Shown here piece after piece: positions 1 through 5,923 of a DNA stretch of 6,299 nt. The position numbers and the translations under genes were made by a program. The notes beneath the pieces are model-generated. The model did not search any database, was not told the DNA's origin, and was given only the letters and a program-made list of their open reading frames with translations. Each line of letters opens with the position of its first letter. Within the stretch, counting starts at the first letter, position 1. The stretch comes from Methanoregulaceae archaeon UBA288 (lineage in GTDB: Archaea > Halobacteriota > Methanomicrobia > Methanomicrobiales > Methanospirillaceae): the NCBI GenBank assembly GCA_002495225.1, contig DAEF01000122.1:1-6299 (forward strand), written 5' to 3'.

Positions 1-149
1 GTGCCCGAGAGCATCAGGGCGTCCGTGCCGCTCGCCGCGATCTCCTCGATCGCCTCGGGCGAGAGCCGCTTGTCCGGGTCCAGCTTGGTGACGTGGACCC
101 AGTCCTGCCATCGTGGGGGCATCCTGTACGATATCGTCGGCGGGGCCAT
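1..149 (-). CDS. Geranylgeranylglyceryl phosphate synthase (GGGPS/PcrB family), N-terminal part, cut by window edge
   Basis: Only the first 49 codons lie in the window; the gene continues past position 1. Read on the minus strand, the protein begins MAPPTISYRMPPRWQDW, followed by VHVTKLDPDKRLSPEAIEEI and AASGTDALMLSGT. The KLDPDK segment (a phosphate/Mg2+ binding strand at the barrel mouth) and the SGTDALMLSGT strand are hallmarks of archaeal class I GGGPS. The family joins sn-glycerol-1-phosphate to geranylgeranyl diphosphate, making the first ether bond of archaeal membrane lipids. I chose the ATG at 149-147, 10 nt after the topA stop, because a TGATC-containing Shine-Dalgarno-like motif lies 8 nt upstream. 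A second in-frame ATG at 122-120 would give MPPRWQDWVHVTKLDPDK, closer to the usual family N-terminus, but has no well-spaced ribosome site. The catalytic remainder is not visible, so intactness is unknown. Not in the supplied frame listing; I translated it by hand. Confidence 0.88.
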   Translation of the reverse strand, partial: MAPPTISYRMPPRWQDWVHVTKLDPDKRLSPEAIEEIAASGTDALMLSG

Positions 150-157
150 TAAGTCCC

Positions 158-166
158 GATCATCCC
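158..166 (-). promoter_or_regulatory. Shine-Dalgarno-like site for the GGGPS gene
   Basis: The minus strand reads GGGATGATC, ending 8 nt before the ATG at 149. It resembles the archaeal anti-16S consensus GGAGGTGATC, especially the TGATC half, and contains the topA TGA stop (162-160). It favours the start at 149 over the ATG at 122. It is a weak match, so the start choice remains open. Confidence 0.4.
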
Positions 167-2976
167 AGGGCTTCGCGGGGGCTCGAGGCGAGGGCCTGGA
201 AGTCCTGGATCTTCCGGACAGAGAGGCCCGAGCTCTCGGCTACGGCGTGCGGGTCGGCCTGGACCAGGGTCGCGGCGTCGATGACCCCGCCGCTGTAGAG
301 CTTCTCGATCGTGGACTCGCCCACGCCCGGGATCGCGAGGAGCTCGGCCCGCCCGCGCTCGAGCTGGCCCTTCGTCGTCCGCTTCGGCGCGGGCTGCCCG
401 AGGGCGGCGCAGACGAGCTCCACGTGCCGGTGGACCGTGTCGGGCGAGATACCCGTCCTTAGCATGATGGCCGCGGGCGGGAGAGCGAGGAAGTCCTCGG
501 GGCGCGTGATCCCGGCCACGTAGTACTTCTTGAGGCTGATCGCCGGGAGGCCCATGGCGCGGAGCTGGCGGTCGCTGCAGAGCGCCCGGGCCGCGCCCAG
601 GAGGGTCGCGGCCTCCTTCTCGCCGATCCCGGAGGCGTGGAGCGTCTCGACGGTGGCGCCGGCCAGGTGCTCGATCGTGTCGATCCCCCGGGAGAAGAGG
701 GCCCGCATGATCTTCGCGTGGCTCCGGCCCCGCCGCGGCGGGACGTGGGCGCGCACGAACTTGCGAAGCTCCGAGCGGCGGCGGAGCAGGGCCAGCACCT
801 CGCCGGCCTCCTCCTTCAGCCGCTTCGCATCCCGGACGCTCACCCCGGCGACGTCGGCGAGCGTTGCCGGCTCGGCCGCCGCGACCTCGTTGACCGCGTA
901 GACGTGGGCCGAGTTCAGCCGCTCGATCAGGGGCTCCGTCATGGACGGCATCAGGGCCATGGTCTCGCGGTTGGAGGTGATGTGGTGGCAGAGCGGGCAG
1001 CCGATCTCCCAGGGGCGCGCGCCCTTGGCGATCAGGCGAACGTGGGCGAGCCCGTGCTCGGCGCAGACGTTGTCGGTCCGGATCGCGAAGCCCCAGGTCG
1101 TGGCCGGCAGGCCGATGTTGAACCGGCACTCGGGGTAGCCGTTGCAGCCGATGAACTGGCTCGACCGGACGTGGTGGAGGCGGAGGTCGCGCCCGCAGAC
1201 CGGGCAGGGCCCGAGGATCAGCTCCTCCACGGTCCGGCCCATGATGTCGCGCCCGATCTCCTCGCCGTGGGCCTCGAGCTGGTCGAAGGCCCGGTGGAGC
1301 ATGGCCCGGCTCTCGTCCACGACCTCGTCGCGGCTCCGCTGCCGGGCCTTGATCTCCTGCATATGCGCGTCGATCGCGGTCGTCATCTCGGGCCGGGTGA
1401 TCGCACTCGCGTGGTCCTCGAGGGACTCGATCACGGCCCGGCCCACCAGGGTCGGGCGGAGGGGGTTACCCTCGATGTACTTCCGGCCCACGAGCTTGCC
1501 GATCACCTCGTGCCGGGTGGACTTGGTGCCGAGGCCGAGCTCCTCCATCTCCTGGATCAGGCGCGACTGCGTGTACCGCGCCGGGGGCTGGGTCTCCTTC
1601 TCCTCGAGCTTCACGGCCGTGACCGGGAGCTCTTCGCCGACCGCGAATGGCGGGAGCTCGTTCTCGGTCGCGGACGAGTACGGGTAGACCGTGCGCCAGC
1701 CGGGCTCGGCGAGCGTCGCGCCGGTGGTCGTGTACGGCTCGCCGCCGGCCTCGAATAGGACCTTCCGCGTGGTCCAGCGGGCGTCCGGCGAGAGGGTCGC
1801 GAGGAACCGGCGCACGACGAGCTCGTACAGGCGCCAGCGCTCCTCGCCGAGCTCCTCGCGTGCCGCCGCGCCTGCCGGGTGGATCGGCGGGTGGTCGGTC
1901 GAGGACTTCTTGCCGCGGGTCGGGCTCGGGCGGCGGTTCTTCCGGACCCAGGCGACGTCGTCTCTGAACTCGGTCCGGGCGAGGGCCCCGAGGATCCCGT
2001 CGAGCTCGAGCGAGGGGGGGTAGATCGTGTTGTCCGTGCGCGGGTACGAGATGAACCCGTGCATGTACAGGTCCTCGGCGATCCGCATCGCGTTCGCGGC
2101 CGAGAAGCCGAGCCGGCCGGCGGCCACGATGAACTGGGTCGTGTCGAACGGGGTGGGCGCGCGGTCGGCCTTGCTTCCCTCGCGCGAGTCGGTCACGACG
2201 AGCGGGGGCTCGGTCCGGTCGCGGGCGGCCTCGGCCGCCTGCCGATCGGTGAACCGGTTGGTCGTGTGGCGGGCCGTAAACGCACAGGCCCCGCGCTCGG
2301 AGTCGACCGTGAGGACCCAGTAGGCCTCGGGAACGAACGCCTCGATCTCGCGCTCGCGGTCCACGATCATGGCGAGGGTCGGGGACTGGACGCGGCCGAC
2401 CGAGAGGATGTTCTTGCCGCCGCGCCGCGCGGCGAGCGTGATGAACCGGGTCAGGGACGCGCCCCAGATCAGGTCGATAACCTGCCGGGCCTCGCCGGCA
2501 GCGGCGAGGGCGAAATCGAGCTCGGCCGTGGACGAGAACGCGGCCCTGATCTCCTGCGGCGTGATCGCCGAGAACCGGGCCCGGGCCACGGGGACGTCCG
2601 GCCGGGCCTGCCGGACCAGGTCGTACGTCTCCTTGCCGATCAGCTCGCCCTCGGTGTCGAAGTCGGTCGCGATCGTGATCCGGTCTGCCCGCTTCGCGAG
2701 CTTCTGGACTAGGTTCACGATCTTCTTGTCGGTCGGGGTCTTGATGGTCCGGGCGTCGATGAGCGAGCGGGGCGTGTGCTGCTCGGAGCGCCAGTTCGTG
2801 TACCCGGGCTCGAAGTCGATCTCGACCACGTGGCCCCGGAGGCCGACCACGGTCGTGTCGCCGAACGAGTAGGTGCTGACGCCGCCCTCCTTCCGGGTCT
2901 CGACATAGGCCTTCTCAGCGAGGATCCGGGCGATCCGCTCGGCCGCGATGTTCTTCTCGGTGATGATCAGGTGCAC
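160..2976 (-). CDS. topA: DNA topoisomerase I (type IA) with zinc fingers and a helix-hairpin-helix C-terminal tail
   Basis: A 938-residue type IA topoisomerase, which breaks one DNA strand through a 5'-phosphotyrosine and relaxes negative supercoils. Residues 1 to about 140 are the Toprim domain: Glu7 in the ITEK motif, and acidic Asp105, Asp107 and Glu109 in DFDTEGE. Residues from about 150 to 570 are the gate/active-site domains, with the nucleophile Tyr311 in GFISYPRTDNT and the adjacent Arg313. Two zinc fingers follow: Cys591, Cys594, Cys611, Cys617, and a second set Cys638, His641, Cys660, Cys663. From about residue 690 the protein carries a long tail with several helix-hairpin-helix-like units (VAGVSVRDAK, ASGIGEKEAATLL, IPGVGESTIEKL, SSGLSVRKIQDF), probably sequence-independent DNA-binding modules. 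The start is a GTG at 2976-2974, supported by GGAGTGA 6 nt upstream and by the family N-terminus MHLIITEKN. All catalytic residues are present. It lies 6 nt after gatB. Confidence 0.96.
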   Translation of the reverse strand: MHLIITEKNIAAERIARILAEKAYVETRKEGGVSTYSFGDTTVVGLRGHVVEIDFEPGYTNWRSEQHTPRSLIDARTIKTPTDKKIVNLVQKLAKRADRITIATDFDTEGELIGKETYDLVRQARPDVPVARARFSAITPQEIRAAFSSTAELDFALAAAGEARQVIDLIWGASLTRFITLAARRGGKNILSVGRVQSPTLAMIVDREREIEAFVPEAYWVLTVDSERGACAFTARHTTNRFTDRQAAEAARDRTEPPLVVTDSREGSKADRAPTPFDTTQFIVAAGRLGFSAANAMRIAEDLYMHGFISYPRTDNTIYPPSLELDGILGALARTEFRDDVAWVRKNRRPSPTRGKKSSTDHPPIHPAGAAAREELGEERWRLYELVVRRFLATLSPDARWTTRKVLFEAGGEPYTTTGATLAEPGWRTVYPYSSATENELPPFAVGEELPVTAVKLEEKETQPPARYTQSRLIQEMEELGLGTKSTRHEVIGKLVGRKYIEGNPLRPTLVGRAVIESLEDHASAITRPEMTTAIDAHMQEIKARQRSRDEVVDESRAMLHRAFDQLEAHGEEIGRDIMGRTVEELILGPCPVCGRDLRLHHVRSSQFIGCNGYPECRFNIGLPATTWGFAIRTDNVCAEHGLAHVRLIAKGARPWEIGCPLCHHITSNRETMALMPSMTEPLIERLNSAHVYAVNEVAAAEPATLADVAGVSVRDAKRLKEEAGEVLALLRRRSELRKFVRAHVPPRRGRSHAKIMRALFSRGIDTIEHLAGATVETLHASGIGEKEAATLLGAARALCSDRQLRAMGLPAISLKKYYVAGITRPEDFLALPPAAIMLRTGISPDTVHRHVELVCAALGQPAPKRTTKGQLERGRAELLAIPGVGESTIEKLYSGGVIDAATLVQADPHAVAESSGLSVRKIQDFQALASSPREALG

Positions 2977-2982
2977 GTGGTT

Positions 2983-2989
2983 TCACTCC
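2983..2989 (-). promoter_or_regulatory. Ribosome-binding site of topA, embedded in the gatB stop
   Basis: The minus strand reads GGAGTGA, 6 nt before the GTG start of topA. The last three bases are the gatB stop codon, so ribosomes terminating on gatB sit on the topA initiation site. This supports the GTG start and suggests translational coupling (inference). Confidence 0.7.
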
Positions 2990-4383
2990 GTCAGGGCCTC
3001 GGCGAGCAGCCGCCCGAGCTCGCGCGGGTCGGCACGCCCGCGGGTCTTCTTCATGACCTGGCCGGCCAGGTAGTTGATCGCGTTCGCCTTCCCGGCCCGG
3101 TAGTCGGCCACGGCCTGGGGGAACTCGGCGATCGCCTCGGCGATAGCGGTCGCGATGGCGTCGTCGCCTGTGGTCGCGGCGAGACCGAGCCGCTCGACCA
3201 CGGTGTTCGGCTCCTCGTCGCCGTCAAGGACGGCGCGGAGGACCTCGACTCCGGAGCGGTCCGTGATGGTGCCGGCCTTCACGAGGGCGAGCAGGGCCCG
3301 GAACCGGGCCGGGTCGACGGTCCCGATTGAGCGTTCGCGGTAGTTGAGCTCGCCGAGCAGGGTGTCGGCGACCCAGGTGGCCGCGAGCGCGGGGTCGTTC
3401 CCGGCGATTTCCTCGTAGAACGCGGCGAGGCGCAGGTCGCCCGTGAGCGTCCGGGCGTGGTTGGCCGAGAGGCCGTACTGGGCCACGAACCGGTCGCGCC
3501 GAGCCGCGGGGAGCTCGGGGAGTTCGATCGCGTCGACCCAGCCCGCGACGCGGAGCGGGGGCAGGTCGGGTTCGGGGAAGTAGCGGTAGTCGTGCTCCTC
3601 GACCTTGGAGCGGGAGGACGTGGTCGTGCCGCGGGCCTCGACGAAGTGCCGGGTCTCACGCTCGATCACGGCGCCGCGCCGGATGAGCGAGCGCTGCCGG
3701 GTGATCTCGAAGGTCAGGGCCTTCTCGACGCCCTTGTACGAGGATATGTTCTTGACCTCGGCCCGCTCGTGGCCCCGGATCGAGACGTTCGCGTCCACGC
3801 GGAGCGAACCCTCCTTCTCGGAGTCGTAGACGCCGAGGTACTCGAGAGTGGCGCGGAGCTGGGCCAGCAGCCGCCGCGCCTCCTTCGGCGAGGTCATGTC
3901 GGGCTCGGTGACAATCTCTATGAGCGGCACGCCCGAGCGGTTGTAGTCGACGAGCGAGTACCGGGCCCGGTCGCCGCCGCCCTTGTGGACGAGCCGACCC
4001 GGGTCCTCCTCGACGTGGATCCTCGTCAGGCGGACGCGCTTCTCGCCGCCCTCCTCGCTCTCGATCTCGATGTACCCGCCGAGCGCGAGGGGCCGGTCGT
4101 ACTGGGTGATCTGGTAGCCCTTGGGCAGATCGGGGTAGAAGTAGTTCTTCCGGGAAAACTCGCACTCCTCGGGGATCGCGCAGTGGAAGGCCTTCGCGAC
4201 CTTCAGCGCGTATTCGATCGCGGCCCGGTTCACGGCCGGCATGGTGCCGGGCAGCCCCAGGCAGACCGGGCAGACGTGTGTGTTCGGCCCGTCGTCCCGG
4301 TAGTCGGTCGAGCAGGGACAGAAGAGCTTGGTCTTCGTGTCGAGCTGGCAGTGGATCTCGAGGCCGATGACGACGTCGCTCAT
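2983..4383 (-). CDS. gatB: Asp-tRNA(Asn)/Glu-tRNA(Gln) amidotransferase subunit B
   Basis: A 466-residue GatB, close to the family's usual length of about 475. It is the kinase/transamidase subunit of GatCAB: it binds the mischarged tRNA, phosphorylates the side-chain carboxylate with ATP, and amidates it with ammonia channelled from GatA. The N-terminal cradle shows VIGLEIHCQL (Glu9, His11), FCPCS (Cys22, Cys24) and CPVCLGLPGTMP (Cys38, Cys41); the four cysteines fit the zinc site found in many GatB proteins. Further signatures are KNYFYPDLPKGYQITQYD (about residues 79-96), DYNRSGVPLIEIVTEP, GSLRVDANVSIRG, and EEHDYRYFPEPDLPPL. The C-terminal part, about residue 300 onward, is the helical and YqeY-like tRNA-binding tail, including KANAINYLAGQVMKKTRG. 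The ATG at 4383 is inside the gatA stop (ATGA, 4-nt overlap) and has a strong GAGGAGG site upstream. The reading frame is open far beyond this ATG, but that extension only shadows gatA. Confidence 0.97.
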   Translation of the reverse strand: MSDVVIGLEIHCQLDTKTKLFCPCSTDYRDDGPNTHVCPVCLGLPGTMPAVNRAAIEYALKVAKAFHCAIPEECEFSRKNYFYPDLPKGYQITQYDRPLALGGYIEIESEEGGEKRVRLTRIHVEEDPGRLVHKGGGDRARYSLVDYNRSGVPLIEIVTEPDMTSPKEARRLLAQLRATLEYLGVYDSEKEGSLRVDANVSIRGHERAEVKNISSYKGVEKALTFEITRQRSLIRRGAVIERETRHFVEARGTTTSSRSKVEEHDYRYFPEPDLPPLRVAGWVDAIELPELPAARRDRFVAQYGLSANHARTLTGDLRLAAFYEEIAGNDPALAATWVADTLLGELNYRERSIGTVDPARFRALLALVKAGTITDRSGVEVLRAVLDGDEEPNTVVERLGLAATTGDDAIATAIAEAIAEFPQAVADYRAGKANAINYLAGQVMKKTRGRADPRELGRLLAEALTE

Positions 4384-5654
4384 GCCACGGCCTCCTCGTA
4401 CGCGGCCGCGATATCGATCACGGTCTCGTCTTCGAACGGCCGGCCCGTCAGCTGCAGGCCGACGGGGAGATCGTCGACCGTGCCGCACGGCACCGAGATG
4501 GCCGGGACGCCCGCGAGGTTCGCGGGCACGGTCAGGATGTCGGCGAGGTACATGGCGAGCGGGTCGGCGAGCTCGCCGAGCCTCGGGGCGACCACGGGCA
4601 TGGTCGGGCCGGCCAGGACGTCGACGTCGGCAAAGAGCCGTGCGAAGTCGGCTCCGACGTTCGCCCGGGCCGTCTGGGCCTTGCCGTAGTATTTTCCATA
4701 ATACCCGGCCGAGAGGGCGAAGGTCCCGAGCAGGATCCGGCGCCGGACCTCGTCGCCGAAGTTGCCGGACCGGACCGCCGTGAAGGCGTCGTGCCAGGAC
4801 TTCGCGGTCTCGCCGCCCGGGCCGTACCGGACGCCGTCGTACCGCGCCAGGTTCGACGAGGCCTCCGAGGTGCAGGTCACGTAGTAGGCCGCGAGGGCGT
4901 ACCGCATGGACGGCATCGAGACCGAAACGACCTCTGCGCCGCAGGCGGCGAGCGTCTCGACGGCCTTCCGGACGGTCTCGGCCACGCGCGGGTCCACGCC
5001 CGCGCCGAAGAACTCCGCGGGCACGCCGATCCGCTTCCCCTTCGGATCGGCCACGGGGTCGTGCTCGTACGGCCTCCCCTGCATGGTCGTATCGCGCGAA
5101 TCGGGCCGGGCGATGACGCGGAGGAGGTCTGAGACGTCGCGGACGGTCCTCCCCATGGGCCCGATCGTCTCGAGCGAGTTCGCGTACGCGATGAGGCCGT
5201 AACGCGAGACCCTTCCATAGGTCGGTTTCAGGCCCACGATGCCGCAGAACGCGGCCGGGCAGCGGACCGAGCCGCCGGTGTCCGTGCCGAGCGCGAGGTC
5301 GGCAAGCCCGCCGGCAACGGCCGCGGCCGATCCGCCCGAGGATCCGCCCGGGACGCGCGAGACGTCCCGCGGGTTGAGGGTCGGGCCATAGGCCGAGTTC
5401 TCGGTCGTGGTACCCATGCCGAACTCGTCCATGTTGGTCTTGCCGTTGATCGCGGCCCCTGCCGCCTTCACGAGGGCGACCGCGTGGGCGTCGTACGGCG
5501 GGACGTAGCCCGCGAGAATTCGCGAGCCGCAGCTCGTCGCACAGCCCGCCGTCGAGATGTTGTCCTTGACCGCGACCGTCCGCCCGGCGAGCGGACCCGT
5601 GCCCGCGCCCGAAAACGACCATTGCGTGATGTAGGCGTTGAACGGGTCGTCCAT
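4380..5654 (-). CDS. gatA: Asp-tRNA(Asn)/Glu-tRNA(Gln) amidotransferase subunit A (amidase-signature glutaminase)
   Basis: A 424-residue GatA. It hydrolyses glutamine to release ammonia, which reaches GatB through an internal channel. The amidase-signature Ser-cisSer-Lys triad is complete: Lys30 in TVAVKDN, cis-Ser105 in VPGGSSGGS, and nucleophile Ser129 in GTDTGGSVR. The spacings (75 and 24 residues) equal those I recall for Staphylococcus aureus GatA (Lys79, Ser154, Ser178), so the N-terminus is about 49 residues shorter than the bacterial form. Other family motifs are INGKTNMDEFGMG, GLKPTYGRVSRYGL, SAGYYGKYYGKAQ and VPANLAGVPAISVPCG. The ATG at 5654-5652 shares one base with the gatC stop (TGATG) and lies 4 nt after GGGTGA; a GTG one codon earlier (5657-5655) would make a 4-nt overlap but sits too close to that site. 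The gene ends overlapping the gatB start by 4 nt. Confidence 0.97.
   Translation of the reverse strand: MDDPFNAYITQWSFSGAGTGPLAGRTVAVKDNISTAGCATSCGSRILAGYVPPYDAHAVALVKAAGAAINGKTNMDEFGMGTTTENSAYGPTLNPRDVSRVPGGSSGGSAAAVAGGLADLALGTDTGGSVRCPAAFCGIVGLKPTYGRVSRYGLIAYANSLETIGPMGRTVRDVSDLLRVIARPDSRDTTMQGRPYEHDPVADPKGKRIGVPAEFFGAGVDPRVAETVRKAVETLAACGAEVVSVSMPSMRYALAAYYVTCTSEASSNLARYDGVRYGPGGETAKSWHDAFTAVRSGNFGDEVRRRILLGTFALSAGYYGKYYGKAQTARANVGADFARLFADVDVLAGPTMPVVAPRLGELADPLAMYLADILTVPANLAGVPAISVPCGTVDDLPVGLQLTGRPFEDETVIDIAAAYEEAVA
4391..4397 (-). promoter_or_regulatory. Strong Shine-Dalgarno site for gatB inside the end of gatA
   Basis: The minus strand reads GAGGAGG, with GGAGG ending 7 nt before the gatB ATG. 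It lies within the final Glu-Glu codons of gatA. It fixes the gatB start at 4383 against the longer open frame upstream. Confidence 0.75.
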
Positions 5655-5923
5655 CACATCACCCGCGGGGCTCTCACGAACCCGTCTTCGTCGGCCGGCG
5701 CGTTATCGAGGACGGCCTCTCGCGGCAGGGATGGGCAGGGCTCGTCCTCCCGGAGGACCGTGTGCAGCGTCCGCCCGGCGCCGCCGTCGCTCTCGAGGGT
5801 GTCCAGGACGTCGAAGTACTCGAGGATCTGGTTGAACCGGGCCGTGAACGTCGGCAGCTCGTCGTCGGGGATCCGTATGTCCGCGAGCCCGGCGACCCGC
5901 CGGACCTCGCTCTCATCGACCAT
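5654..5923 (-). CDS. gatC: Asp-tRNA(Asn)/Glu-tRNA(Gln) amidotransferase subunit C
   Basis: An 89-residue GatC, close to the family's usual length of about 95. It is the small extended subunit that wraps around the GatA-GatB interface and stabilises the complex; it is not catalytic. Visible signatures are an N-terminal helix of the form ESEVRRVAGLADIRIPDDE, a second helix with FNQILEYFDVLDTL (the F..IL.Y...L pattern typical of GatC), and a C-terminal half with LREDEPCPSLPREAVLDNAP, matching the usual LR.D.......E..L.NAP pattern. The ATG at 5923 starts inside the upstream synthase gene (11-nt overlap), with GGAG at 5937-5934, about 10 nt upstream. Its stop overlaps the gatA start. A TATA-like element lies about 45 nt upstream of the start codon, so gatC may head its own transcript. 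Confidence 0.95.
   Translation of the reverse strand: MVDESEVRRVAGLADIRIPDDELPTFTARFNQILEYFDVLDTLESDGGAGRTLHTVLREDEPCPSLPREAVLDNAPADEDGFVRAPRVM
5659..5664 (-). promoter_or_regulatory. Shine-Dalgarno site for gatA inside the end of gatC
   Basis: The minus strand reads GGGTGA, matching the GGTGA core of archaeal ribosome sites. It ends 4 nt before the ATG at 5654 but only 1 nt before the in-frame GTG at 5657. It therefore favours the ATG as the gatA start. Confidence 0.55.

Noticed and set aside
149..1129. Minus-strand 326-codon frame overlapping the 3' half of topA
   Set aside because: It is an alternative frame of topA, very rich in Arg, Pro, Gly and Ala, with no motif; topA accounts for the region with intact domains.
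637..1758. Long plus-strand open frame opposite topA (373 codons)
   Set aside because: Its translation is rich in Gly, Arg, Asp, Val, Leu and Ala with no recognisable motif. It mirrors the codon pattern of topA, as expected for antisense frames in high-G+C DNA.
3457..4689. Long plus-strand open frame opposite gatB and gatA (410 codons)
   Set aside because: It crosses the gatA/gatB junction in antisense, has low-complexity composition and no family features; the minus-strand genes are unmistakable.
4683..4706. Short AT-rich patch in gatA with TATTATGGAAAATAC on the minus strand, possible internal promoter
   Set aside because: It encodes the conserved Tyr-Tyr-Gly-Lys-Tyr-Tyr-Gly-Lys motif of GatA, whose Tyr and Lys codons are AT-rich by nature, and it is about 300 nt from the next gene start.
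4384..5622. Apparent long N-terminal extension of gatB
   Set aside because: The frame is open by chance through gatA; its translation is Arg/Gly-rich without motifs, and the gatB family N-terminus and ribosome site place the start at 4383.
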